DNA from: DATFQI01 sp963816955
Lineage (GTDB): Bacteria > Actinomycetota > Thermoleophilia > Solirubrobacterales > Solirubrobacteraceae
DNA length: 64,000 nucleotides
NCBI GenBank assembly: GCA_963816955.1
Contig: CAWFME010000005.1
Coordinates: 496,001-560,000 of the forward strand
Direction of reading: 5' to 3'
This document shows positions 49,924 to 58,134 of the stretch, piece by piece; within the stretch, counting starts at the first letter, position 1, and every line of letters starts with the position of its first letter. The notes below the pieces were generated by a model, which worked only from the letters and a program-made list of their open reading frames with translations, made no database searches and had not been told where the DNA came from. A program made the position numbers and the translations under genes.

Positions 49924-51522
49924 GTGGGCATCACCGGTGACTGGGACCAGCGCATCACCCGCAGGACGCTGCTCAAGACCGGCGGCTCGTTCGCCGCCGG
50001 CGTGACGTTCGCCGGCCTCGCGAGCGGACCTGCCTTCGGGCAGGCCGTCTTCCCCGACGACCCGTTCACGCTCGGCGTCGCCTCGGGCGATCCGAGCCCG
50101 ACTGGCGTCGTGCTGTGGACGCGGCTGGCGCCCGACCCGCTCGCCACCGGCGGCGGCATGCCCGCCGAGCCGTTCGAGGTGGACTACGAGCTCTCGCAGG
50201 ACCAGGACTTCCACGCGATCGTCCGCAAGGGGACCACGGTCGCGCTGGGAGACGAGGCGCACAGCGCGCGCGCCGAGATCCACGGCCTGGGGCCCGAGCA
50301 CGAGTACTACTACCGCTTCCGGGCCGGCGGCTGGATCAGCCCGGTCGGCCGCACCCGCACGCGGCCGAACGGCAACTCGATGGTCCGCAGCCTCACGTTC
50401 GCGTTCGTGTCCTGCCAGAACTTCGCCGAGGGCCACTTCACGCCGTACGACGAGATCGCCGCGTCGGAGGACATCGAGACGGTCGTCTTCCTCGGCGACT
50501 ACATCTACGAGGGCCAGAACTCGGCCGTGAGGACGCACCAGCCGCCGCGGACGATCCGCGTGCTGGACGACTACCGGGTCCGCCACGCCCAGTACAAGAC
50601 CGACCCGGCGCTCCAGAGGGCGCACGCCGCGCACCCGTGGCTCGTCACCTGGGACGATCACGAGTTCGCGAACAACTACGCCGACGACGACCTCGACCCG
50701 GGCCCCGCGGGCGGGGTGCCGGCGGTCCTGGAGCGGCGGGCGGCCGCGTACCGGGCGTTCTGGGAGCACATGCCGCTGGCGCGCGCCCGCAAGCCGGTGG
50801 GTCCCGACCTGCAGCTCTACCGCCGCTTCAGGTGGGGGCAGATGGCGACGTTCAACGTGCTGGACGGGCGCCAGTACCGCTCCGATCAGGTGGCGACCTG
50901 CCGGCGCGACCCCTCCGGCTACTGCGTCGAGCACCTGGATCCCGGTCGCACGATGCTCGGCGCCGAGCAGCGCGACTGGCTGTTGGCGGACATGGCGAGC
51001 ACGAAGGCGCGCTGGAACGTCCTGGCGCAGCAGACGGCCTTCGCGCCCCTCAACGGCGGGCAGACCTCCCCGCCGCGGTTCAGTGGCGTCGACGCCGACA
51101 ACTGGGAGGGCTACGTCGCCGAGCGCCAGCGGATCATCGACTGGGCGGTCGAGCATCAGACGCCGAACTTCGTCGTGCTCACCGGCGACTCGCACCGCAA
51201 CTGGGTCCGCGACATCCCGCGCCACTACACGAGCCTCGAGGACCCGATGGGCGTCGAGTTCCTCGGCACCTCGGTCTCGACCGGCGGCGACCCGCCGCCC
51301 CCGGCCGAGCGGTTCTTCAGCCGTCCCAACAACCCGCAGCTGCTGCTGCAGAACAACAACCGCGGCTACTGCAGGTGCACGCTCACGGCGGACACCTGGA
51401 CGAGCGAGTACCGGATCGTGTCGACCGTGAGGCAGCCGGCAGCCACGGTCTCCTCACTGGCGACCTTCGTCGTAGAGAACGGGCGGCCCGGAGCGCAGCG
51501 CGTGGCTCCCGCCTCGGTCTAG
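49924..51522 (+). CDS. phoD: PhoD-like alkaline phosphatase/phosphodiesterase, Tat-exported
   Basis: This 532-residue enzyme has a Tat signal: ITRRTLLKTGGSFAAGVTFAGLASG. After an N-terminal beta domain (FTLGVASGDPSPTGVVLWTRL) comes the PhoD metallophosphatase core: FAFVSCQNFAEG, FLGDYIYEGQ, WDDHEFANNY, and VVLTGDSHRNWV. Such enzymes cleave phosphate mono- or diesters outside the membrane with iron and calcium. GTG 49924 follows aaggag. The stop overlaps the stop region of the convergent gene by four bases. No Pho box was identified. Confidence 0.93.
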   Translation: MGITGDWDQRITRRTLLKTGGSFAAGVTFAGLASGPAFGQAVFPDDPFTLGVASGDPSPTGVVLWTRLAPDPLATGGGMPAEPFEVDYELSQDQDFHAIVRKGTTVALGDEAHSARAEIHGLGPEHEYYYRFRAGGWISPVGRTRTRPNGNSMVRSLTFAFVSCQNFAEGHFTPYDEIAASEDIETVVFLGDYIYEGQNSAVRTHQPPRTIRVLDDYRVRHAQYKTDPALQRAHAAHPWLVTWDDHEFANNYADDDLDPGPAGGVPAVLERRAAAYRAFWEHMPLARARKPVGPDLQLYRRFRWGQMATFNVLDGRQYRSDQVATCRRDPSGYCVEHLDPGRTMLGAEQRDWLLADMASTKARWNVLAQQTAFAPLNGGQTSPPRFSGVDADNWEGYVAERQRIIDWAVEHQTPNFVVLTGDSHRNWVRDIPRHYTSLEDPMGVEFLGTSVSTGGDPPPPAERFFSRPNNPQLLLQNNNRGYCRCTLTADTWTSEYRIVSTVRQPAATVSSLATFVVENGRPGAQRVAPASV

Positions 51523-52316
51523 CCGCCGGCCAGCAGCCGGGCGGCTTCCGCGCCTGAGCCGAGCAGGGAGAAGTCGCCGCGGTCGCGGATCGCCTCGGCC
51601 GCGGCGGCGAACGCGGTCACGCCCGCCCAGGCGAGCGAGCCGCCGACGGAGACGCGCTGTGCGCCCGCACCCGTGATCTCGGCGAAGGTGAGGTGCGGGA
51701 GGGCGAGCACGTTGACCGGCTTGGAGACCGCGGAGCAGACCGCGCGGATCTCGTCGGCGCTCGCGAGGCCCGGCGCGTAGAGCACGTCCGCGCCCGCCGC
51801 CTCGTAGGCCTGCAGGCGCGCGATCGTGTCCTCGAGGTCCGGGTTGCCGCGGATGTGGTTCTCCGCCCGCGCGGTGAGCGTGAACGGGAAGCCGAGCGTG
51901 CGCGCGGTGTCGGCCGCGGCGGCGATGCGCTCGACCGCCAGGTCGAGCGGGTACAGCCCTCCGTCCGGCTCCCAGTCCTCGATCGAGCCGCCGACCGCGC
52001 CGGCCACGGCGGCGCGCGCGATCGCCGTCGCCGCGTCCTCCGGCGCCGGCCCGAAGCCGTTCTCGAGGTCGACCGAGACCGGCAGGTCCGTCGCGCCCGT
52101 CAGCGCGGTCACGTGCGCCGCGAGCTCGTCCAGCGTGACCTGGCCGTCGCCGCGGCCGAGCGTGAACGCGAACGCGGAGCTCGTCGTGGCGAGCGCCTTG
52201 AACCCGAGCCCCTCGAGCACCCGCGCCGAGCCCGCGTCCCACGGGTTCGGGATAACGAACGGCTCGCCCGCGTGCAGCGCGCGGAACCGCTCCCCCCGCT
52301 CGTCCTGGCTGCTCAT
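51519..52316 (-). CDS. Isocitrate lyase/PEP mutase superfamily protein
   Basis: This is a 265-residue TIM-barrel enzyme. FVIPNPWDAGSARVLEGLGFKALATTSSAFAFTLG, LPVSVDLENGFG, SIEDWEPDGGLYPL and FTLTARAENHIRG are typical of the ICL/PEPM superfamily (oxaloacetate decarboxylase or methylisocitrate-lyase-like). The canonical isocitrate lyase KKCGH motif is absent, so it is probably a C-C lyase of a different small acid or a C-P mutase-like protein. ATG 52316 is the start. It is divergent from uppP. Confidence 0.87.
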   Translation of the reverse strand: MSSQDERGERFRALHAGEPFVIPNPWDAGSARVLEGLGFKALATTSSAFAFTLGRGDGQVTLDELAAHVTALTGATDLPVSVDLENGFGPAPEDAATAIARAAVAGAVGGSIEDWEPDGGLYPLDLAVERIAAAADTARTLGFPFTLTARAENHIRGNPDLEDTIARLQAYEAAGADVLYAPGLASADEIRAVCSAVSKPVNVLALPHLTFAEITGAGAQRVSVGGSLAWAGVTAFAAAAEAIRDRGDFSLLGSGAEAARLLAGG

Positions 52317-52360
52317 CCCCGTAAGCCTTTCACGGTCGCCTCGCTATCGTCGCCGCGCTC

Positions 52361-53176
52361 ATGGACGCCCTCCAGGCCATCGTCCTCGGCATCGTCCAGG
52401 GCCTCACGGAGTTCCTGCCCGTCTCCAGCACGGGGCACCTGCGCATCGTTCCCGCCTTCCTCGGATGGGAGGACCCGGGCGCGGCGTTCACCGCCGTCAC
52501 GCAGCTCGGGACGATGGCCGCGGTGCTGCTCTACTTCCGCGAGGACCTGTGGCGGATCGCGACGACGTGGCTGCGCAGCCTGCGCGAGCCGGAGCTGCGC
52601 TCGTCGCTCGACGCGCGGATGGGCTGGTACATCGGCCTGGGCACGATCCCGATCGCGATCTTCGGGCTCGTCTTCAGCGACCAGATCGAGGAGGGCGCGC
52701 GCTCGCTGTACCTGATCGGGACCACGCTGATCGTGCTCGGCCTGCTGCTGCTGCTCGCCGAGAAGCTCGCCACCCACGAGCGGCCGCTGGAGCGGATCAC
52801 GCGCCGCGACGCGATCGTGATCGGCTTCGCGCAGGCGCTCGCGCTCGTCCCGGGCGTCAGCCGCTCGGGCGCGACCCTGACGGCCGGCCTGTTCCTCGGC
52901 TTCGACCGGACCTCGGCCGCGCGCTACTCGTTCCTGCTCTCCGTGCCCGCCGTGGTGCTGAGCGGGCTGTTCGAGATGCGCAAGATCGGCGACGAGGACG
53001 GCGCGGGCTTCGTGCCGACCGCGATCGCCACGCTGCTCGCGTTCATCGTCGGCTACGCGTCGATCGCGTTCCTGCTGCGCTGGCTGACCTCGCACTCGAC
53101 CGCCGTGTTCGTCGCCTACCGCGTCGCGCTGGGGGCGCTGGTGATCGCGCTCACGGCTTCCGGCGCGATCTCGTAG
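52361..53176 (+). CDS. uppP: Undecaprenyl-diphosphatase UppP (BacA)
   Basis: This 271-residue membrane enzyme removes a phosphate from undecaprenyl diphosphate to recycle the carrier for wall polymers. The two signature blocks are LTEFLPVSSTGHLRI near residue 17 and ALVPGVSRSGATLTAGLFLG near the middle, both carrying the catalytic Glu, His, Ser and Arg. About eight membrane helices are visible. ATG 52361 is the start. It confers bacitracin tolerance in other bacteria. It lies 10 bp upstream of pncB on the same strand. Confidence 0.95.
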   Translation: MDALQAIVLGIVQGLTEFLPVSSTGHLRIVPAFLGWEDPGAAFTAVTQLGTMAAVLLYFREDLWRIATTWLRSLREPELRSSLDARMGWYIGLGTIPIAIFGLVFSDQIEEGARSLYLIGTTLIVLGLLLLLAEKLATHERPLERITRRDAIVIGFAQALALVPGVSRSGATLTAGLFLGFDRTSAARYSFLLSVPAVVLSGLFEMRKIGDEDGAGFVPTAIATLLAFIVGYASIAFLLRWLTSHSTAVFVAYRVALGALVIALTASGAIS

Positions 53177-53186
53177 CCTCTCGGCC

Positions 53187-54281
53187 ATGAGCGTGACGGA
53201 GCGCGAGCGCCTCGCGCCCTCGACCTTCCGCCTGCCGGTCGAGAAGATCCGCGACGGCTACTACTCCGACGCGTACTTCAACCACACCAAGGCGCTGCTG
53301 GAGGCCGACGACCACCACCCGCACGTGGTGATGCAGGTCTTCCAGCGCGAGGAGTCGATCCTCGGCGGCGTCGACGAGGCGATCGCGGTGCTCAAGCAGT
53401 GCGCCGGGCGCCGCGGGGCCGACGGCCGCTGGGTGCCCGGCTTCAAGGAGCTCGAGGTGCGCGCGCTGCACGAGGGCGACCCGATCGCCCCGTGGGAGAC
53501 CGTGATGACGATCGAGGGCGACTACTCGCTGTTCTCGCACCTCGAGACGGTCTACCTCGGCTGCATGGCGCGGCGCACGCTGGTGATGCGCAACGTGCGC
53601 CGCGTGGTGGAGGCGGCGCGCGGCAAGCCGATCCTGTTCTTCCCCGCCCGCCACGACCACTGGCTCGTGCAGACCGGCGACGGCTGGGCCGCGCACGTCG
53701 CGGGCGCGATCGGCGTCTCGACCGACGCGCAGGCCTCCTGGTGGGGCGGCCGCGGCGTCGGGACGGTGCCGCACGGGCTGATCGCCGCCTACGGCGGCGA
53801 CACGGTGACGGCCGCGCGCAAGTTCGCCGACCGCTTCGCGCACGAGATGAACGTCACCGTGCTCGTCGACTTCCGCAACGACTCGGTGCAGACCGCGCTC
53901 GACGTCGCGGCGGCGCTCGGCGGGGATCTGTGGGGCGTGCGCCTGGACACCTCCGACAAGCTCGCCGACCTCGCGCTGCAGCGCCTGCACGGGGACGAGG
54001 CGCCGAAGGGCGTGGCGCCCGAGCTCGTCACCCTGACGCGCGAGCAGCTCGACGCGAACGGCTTCCCGGACGTCAGGATCGTCGTCTCGGGCGGCTTCAC
54101 CGCCGACCGGATCACCGCCTTCGAGGACGCCGAGGTGCCGGTCGACGCGTACGGCGTCGGCTCGAGCCTGCTGCGCGGCGCCAACGACTTCACGGCCGAC
54201 GTGGTGATGGTCGACGGGCGCCCGGGCGGCAAGGTCGGGCGCGAGCTGCGCCCCAACGACCGCCTCGGCGTCGTCCGCTAG
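53187..54281 (+). CDS. pncB: Nicotinate phosphoribosyltransferase
   Basis: This 364-residue enzyme makes nicotinate mononucleotide from nicotinate and PRPP in NAD salvage. It has RDGYYSDAYFNHTKALLE, GDYSLFSHLETVYLGCMARRT, the PARHDHW segment and VSGGFTADRI near the C-terminus, as in the type II-like NAPRTase subgroup. With PncA on the opposite strand 0.6 kb away, it would complete the nicotinamide route. ATG 53187 is the start. The gene is convergent with pcm, the stops overlapping by four bases. Confidence 0.9.
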   Translation: MSVTERERLAPSTFRLPVEKIRDGYYSDAYFNHTKALLEADDHHPHVVMQVFQREESILGGVDEAIAVLKQCAGRRGADGRWVPGFKELEVRALHEGDPIAPWETVMTIEGDYSLFSHLETVYLGCMARRTLVMRNVRRVVEAARGKPILFFPARHDHWLVQTGDGWAAHVAGAIGVSTDAQASWWGGRGVGTVPHGLIAAYGGDTVTAARKFADRFAHEMNVTVLVDFRNDSVQTALDVAAALGGDLWGVRLDTSDKLADLALQRLHGDEAPKGVAPELVTLTREQLDANGFPDVRIVVSGGFTADRITAFEDAEVPVDAYGVGSSLLRGANDFTADVVMVDGRPGGKVGRELRPNDRLGVVR

Positions 54282-54895
54282 CGCGATATCAGGGGCACGA
54301 AGCGCACGCGCTCCAGCTGCGTGGTGCGCACCCTGCCGCCCTCCTCGCGCAGCAGCGCGAGGTACTGGTCGCCGCGCTCCTCGACGGGCGCCACGAGCCG
54401 GCCCCCGGGCGCGAGCTGCTCGATCAGCGCGGCCGGGACCCGGCGCCGCGCCGCGGCGGCGACGTTGATCGCGTCGTAGGGCGCGTGCGCGGGCAGCCCC
54501 TCCGAGCCGTCGCCGACGGCCAGCGTCACGTTCTGCGCGCCCGCCGCCGCCAGCGCCCGCGCCGCGCGGTCCGACAGCGCGGGGTGCAGCTCGATCGAGT
54601 AGACGTCGGCGGCGAGCCAGGCCAGCAGCGCCGCGTGGTAGCCCGAGCCCGTGCCCACGTCGAGCACGCGCTCGGAGCCGTCGAGCTCGAGCAGCTCGCA
54701 CATGCGCGCGGCGACGAGCGGCTGGGAGATCGTCTGCCCGCAGCCGATCGGCAGCGGCTCGTTGGCCCAGGCGTCCGCCTGCTGGTCCGCGGGCACGAAG
54801 AGGTCGCGCGGGACGGCGCGGACGGCGCTCAGGACGCGCTCGTCGGCGACCCTGCCGCGGAGCTCCGCCACGAGCCGGTCGGCTCCGCCGCGCAT
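54278..54895 (-). CDS. pcm: Protein-L-isoaspartate O-methyltransferase
   Basis: This 205-residue SAM enzyme methylates isoaspartyl residues to repair aged proteins. Family blocks are FVPADQQADAWANEPLPIGCGQTISQPLVAARM and the SAM motif ERVLDVGTGSGYHAALLAWLA, with IELHPALSD as the acidic strand. ATG 54895 is the start, four bp after the pncA stop. It is a common neighbour in Solirubrobacter-like genomes. Confidence is high. Confidence 0.92.
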   Translation of the reverse strand: MRGGADRLVAELRGRVADERVLSAVRAVPRDLFVPADQQADAWANEPLPIGCGQTISQPLVAARMCELLELDGSERVLDVGTGSGYHAALLAWLAADVYSIELHPALSDRAARALAAAGAQNVTLAVGDGSEGLPAHAPYDAINVAAAARRRVPAALIEQLAPGGRLVAPVEERGDQYLALLREEGGRVRTTQLERVRFVPLISR

Positions 54896-54899
54896 CGCC

Positions 54900-55442
54900 T
54901 CACGCCATCGCGGCGCCCGCCGCGCGCAGCTCGGCGAGCGCGCGGTCGGAGTCGCCCGGCTGGACGTCGACGCCGCGTACCGCGGTCGTGTCGACCGTGA
55001 CGGCGAAGCCCTGCTGGAGCGCCTCCAGCGCCGTGTTCTTCACGCAGTAGTCCGTCGCCAGGCCCACGACCGTGACCTGGTCGATCCCGCGCTCGCGCAG
55101 CAGCCCGGCGAGGTTCGTGCCGTCGAAGCCCGAGTAGCCGTCCGTGCCCGGGTCCTGGCCCTTGTCGACGATCACGTCGACGGCCGCGGCGTCGAGGTCG
55201 GGGTGCAGCTGGGCGCCGTCCGAGTCCTGCACGCAGTGGACCGGCCAGATCCCGCCCTGCGCCGTGAAGGACCCGTGGTCGGCCGGGTGCCAGTCGCGCG
55301 TGGCGACGACGAGGTCGTGGTCGCCCGAGCGCATCAGCTCGTTGATGCGCCCGGCGATCGCGTCGCCGCCGGCGACCGACAGCGCCCCGTCCGGGGACGC
55401 GAAGTCGTTCTGATAGTCGACGACGACGAGCGCGCGACCCAT
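54900..55442 (-). CDS. pncA: Nicotinamidase PncA
   Basis: This 180-residue enzyme deamidates nicotinamide to nicotinate for NAD salvage. Catalytic Asp9 (VVDYQNDF), Lys94 (DKGQDP) and Cys133 (ATDYCVKNTA) are present. The metal ligands are Asp50, His52 and His56 (RDWHPADH). It also belongs to the isochorismatase-like family, but the set of residues favours nicotinamidase. It lies 4 bp from pcm and 7 bp from the upstream gene. Confidence 0.92.
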   Translation of the reverse strand: MGRALVVVDYQNDFASPDGALSVAGGDAIAGRINELMRSGDHDLVVATRDWHPADHGSFTAQGGIWPVHCVQDSDGAQLHPDLDAAAVDVIVDKGQDPGTDGYSGFDGTNLAGLLRERGIDQVTVVGLATDYCVKNTALEALQQGFAVTVDTTAVRGVDVQPGDSDRALAELRAAGAAMA

Positions 55443-55449
55443 GCAGGGA

Positions 55450-56592
55450 CTAATAGCGCAGAACGGCCCCGATGCCGCCGAGCGGCCCGAGATCCTCGTG
55501 GTGGCGGATGCCCATCACCTCGGCCGACTGCTCGATCGCCTTCTCGATCGCCTTCTCCACGACGTCGGACACCGGCGCGGCGGTGGCGCCGTCCGGGACC
55601 TCCTCCGGCGTGGCGTACAGCAGCCCGGTCGACGGATCGCAGAAGCCGGCGGCGGACAGCCCGCGCGCGACGAGCAGGATCTCCACGCGCGCCTCGTTGA
55701 CGGCGGCGAGCACCTGGGCGAGCCCGGCGGCGCCGCGGCCGCCGCTGCCGACGCCCTGGGCGAGCCGGTCGAGCGCCTCGCGCTCGCGCGTGCGGGCGTG
55801 CTCGAGGATCTTCTCGGCCGCGGACGAGCGCACCTGGTCGAGGCCCGAGTTCTCCACGTCGCAGGAGATGCGGCCCACGAGCCGCTCCCTGCAGGTACGG
55901 GTGCAGCTTGGCCTCGAGGTCGCCGACGAGCTCGTCCGGGGCGCCGACCAGCAGCCGGTCGAAGCCGCGGCGCTTGGAGAGCGCGAACGTGACGGCGGCG
56001 GTGTGGGCGATGTGGTCCTCGACCTCCTTCTCGACGCTGCGCTGGTAGTTGGCCTGCGACCAGCCGCCCTTCTCGTGGCGGCGGTGCACGTCGTCGACGA
56101 TGCGGTCGGTCTCCTCGAGCTCGTCGCCCGGGCCGGTGAACAGCCGCGCCACGCGCCGGTTGCACAGCAGGACGCACCAGCGCTCGGACTGCCCGGCGTA
56201 GACCAGCGGCTCGACGAAGGGCGCGTCGTCGAGCACCACGCGCGACTCGAGCGGCTCGCGCAGCGGGACGACCTCGAGCAGGTCCTCGGGCTGCGCAGGC
56301 GAACACGGCCACGCGCGCGCGTGCCGTTGCCGGCGATGTCGCCGTTGAGCACCTCGCGCACGCGCTCGACGTCGGCCTTCAGCGCGCTGCGCTCGTCCTG
56401 GTCGAGGTCGCCCGCCTCCTCGATGCGCCTGGCGGCCTCGGTCAGGACCGACGTGATCTGCGACGAGCGCGCCGCGGGCGTCGCGAACTCGGACGGGTCG
56501 AGGTTCAGGAAGACCGAGAGGACCCGGCCGCGGTCCGGATGCACGTCTGCGAGCCGCCGCAGGCGGCCGCGGGTGAGCGTCTGAGGAGCCAT
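55450..56592 (-). CDS. Bacterial release-factor-like (baeRF/Vms1-type) protein, frame disturbed
   Basis: The start and end of this 380-codon frame are in register: an N-terminal segment (LADVHPDRGRVLSVFLNLDPSEFATPAARSSQ) and a C-terminal one (NSGLDQVRSSAAEKILEHARTREREALDRLAQGVGSGGRGAAGLAQVL). Between about 55890 and 56310 the conserved sequence (DLLEVVPLREPLESRVV, WCVLLCNRRVARLF, KGGWSQANYQRSVEKEV) is in other frames, so at least two or three indels occur. The family resembles archaeal/eukaryotic eRF1, with possible peptidyl-tRNA hydrolase activity in rescue. Error or decay cannot be told apart. Confidence 0.7.
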   Translation of the reverse strand: MAPQTLTRGRLRRLADVHPDRGRVLSVFLNLDPSEFATPAARSSQITSVLTEAARRIEEAGDLDQDERSALKADVERVREVLNGDIAGNGTRARGRVRLRSPRTCSRSSRCASRSSRAWCSTTRPSSSRWSTPGSPSAGASCCATGAWRGCSPARATSSRRPTASSTTCTAATRRAAGRRPTTSAASRRRSRTTSPTPPPSRSRSPSAAASTGCWSAPRTSSSATSRPSCTRTCRERLVGRISCDVENSGLDQVRSSAAEKILEHARTREREALDRLAQGVGSGGRGAAGLAQVLAAVNEARVEILLVARGLSAAGFCDPSTGLLYATPEEVPDGATAAPVSDVVEKAIEKAIEQSAEVMGIRHHEDLGPLGGIGAVLRY

Positions 56593-56601
56593 GTCGGGGC
56601 C

Positions 56602-57246
56602 CTACCCCGCCTCGGATGGGCCGGAACCCTGCGGTGTGACCACGCGAACACGTGGCTGATGCGTCGCTTGCGAACCGGGCGGGCCAGCATCGGGGAGGAT
56701 GCCCAGCCCCTCGGCGAGCACGAAGAACGCGTGCGCGAACGGCGAGCTCTCCGTGCGGGCGCGGACCGCGTCCCACTCGACCTGCTCGCGCAGCGCGCGG
56801 GCGATCTGGAGCAGGCTCTCGTAGCGCAGCGCGTGCTCGGAGAGCGCCATCAGCTTGGTCGTCAGCACGTCCTCCAGCGCCATCACGCGGATCTCCATGC
56901 CCAGCACGGCCATCGACTCGCCGCGGGCGATCACCTCGTCGGTGATCGTCAGCCCCTTGGGGGCGAAGATCAGGTCGACGAGCACGTCGCCGTCCCAGGC
57001 CTTCACGAGCCACTCCTCGGGCGGATCCTCCGGCCGCATGCCCGCCTCCACCAGCGCCGCCAGCGCCCGCTCGGCGTCCTGGGGCCTGATCATCAGGTCC
57101 AGGTCGTGGTGGGTCTCGGGGCCGCCGCGCGCCCAGCTGGCCAGGCTGCCGCCGAGCAGGAACGGGATGTCCGCGTCGCGCAGGGCGGCGGCCGCGCGCT
57201 TGAGCGCGTGCTCGATCGCCCGGAAGCCCTCGTCGTCTGCCGTCAT
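56602..57246 (-). CDS. Nucleotidyltransferase domain protein (AbiEii-like fold)
   Basis: This 214-residue protein has the pol-beta-type active site GGSLASWARGGPETHHDLDLMI (GG/GS and Asp-x-Asp), as in minimal nucleotidyltransferases. The segment KAWDGDVLVDLIFAPKGLTITDEVI is consistent with the AbiEii-like group. ATG 57246 is preferred to a longer frame. The partner is not evident, so it could be a toxin-like AMP-transferase or a housekeeping enzyme. It is divergent from the phosphoesterase gene. Confidence 0.75.
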   Translation of the reverse strand: MTADDEGFRAIEHALKRAAAALRDADIPFLLGGSLASWARGGPETHHDLDLMIRPQDAERALAALVEAGMRPEDPPEEWLVKAWDGDVLVDLIFAPKGLTITDEVIARGESMAVLGMEIRVMALEDVLTTKLMALSEHALRYESLLQIARALREQVEWDAVRARTESSPFAHAFFVLAEGLGILPDAGPPGSQATHQPRVRVVTPQGSGPSEAG

Positions 57247-57270
57247 GCCGAGGTGGGTACCCGGCGGAGC

Positions 57271-58065
57271 ATGACCATCCACGCCACGGGCCGTCCGCCG
57301 GGCGAGCAGGAGGAGTGCCGGATCCGGATCGCCGCCGCCGGCGACATGCACTATCGGCGGCGGAGCACGACCGCGATCGGGCCAAGGCGGCGTTCGCCGC
57401 GCTCGCCGGCCGCACCGACCTCGTGCTGCTGGCCGGCGACCTCACCACCCACGGCGAGCCCGAGCAGGCCGCGATCCTGGCCGAGGCCGCGTCCGGGGCG
57501 CGGCGCGCCGGTGGTGACCGTGCTCGGCAACCACGACTGGCACTCCAACCGCGCCGGCGAGGTCGCCGCGGTGCTCGAGGAGGCGGGCATCGTCGTGCTC
57601 GACCGCGCCCACCACGTGGTCGAGGCGTGCGGCGCGCAGGTCGGGATCGCCGGCGCGAAGGGCTTCGTGGGCGGCTTCACCGGCTCGCACATCCCCGACT
57701 TCGGCGAGCCGCTGCTGCGCGAGGTCTACGCCCAGGGGATGGAGGAGGTCGCCGCGCTCGACGAGGCGCTGCGCGCGATCGCCATGTGCCCGTTCCGGAT
57801 CGTGCTGCTGCACTACGCGCCGACCACCGAGACGCTCGAGGGCGAGCGCCGCGACATCTGGGCGTTCCTGGGCACGGACCGGCTCGCGGTGCCGATCTCC
57901 GAGCACGCGCCGGACCTCGTCCTGCACGGTCACGCGCACGCCGGGACGTTCTCCGGCCGGGTCGGCGAGGTCCCCGTCTACAACGTCTCCGTCCCCGTGA
58001 TGGGCGAGGACTGGTGGGAGTTCGAGCTCAGCGGCGATCTGCGGGTGCCCTCCGAAGTGCGCTGA
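57271..58065 (+). CDS. Metallophosphoesterase, frame disturbed near the N-terminus
   Basis: This open frame (264 codons) carries Asp-x-His in AAAGDMHY, GNHDWHS and the C-terminal GHAHAGT motifs, as in calcineurin-like phosphoesterases. Between about 57360 and 57505 the expected GD motif (LLAGDLTTHGEPEQAAILAEA) is encoded in another frame, so a compensating pair of indels is present. As written, the protein would lack that metal ligand. ATG 57271 is the start. The substrate is unknown. Confidence 0.75.
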   Translation: MTIHATGRPPGEQEECRIRIAAAGDMHYRRRSTTAIGPRRRSPRSPAAPTSCCWPATSPPTASPSRPRSWPRPRPGRGAPVVTVLGNHDWHSNRAGEVAAVLEEAGIVVLDRAHHVVEACGAQVGIAGAKGFVGGFTGSHIPDFGEPLLREVYAQGMEEVAALDEALRAIAMCPFRIVLLHYAPTTETLEGERRDIWAFLGTDRLAVPISEHAPDLVLHGHAHAGTFSGRVGEVPVYNVSVPVMGEDWWEFELSGDLRVPSEVR

Positions 58066-58134
58066 TCCGGTGTGATACCCGGTGCGACCGGGTACGCCTG
58101 TCCGCGCCCGTTCATTGGACCAGGGGAGCTTCGG

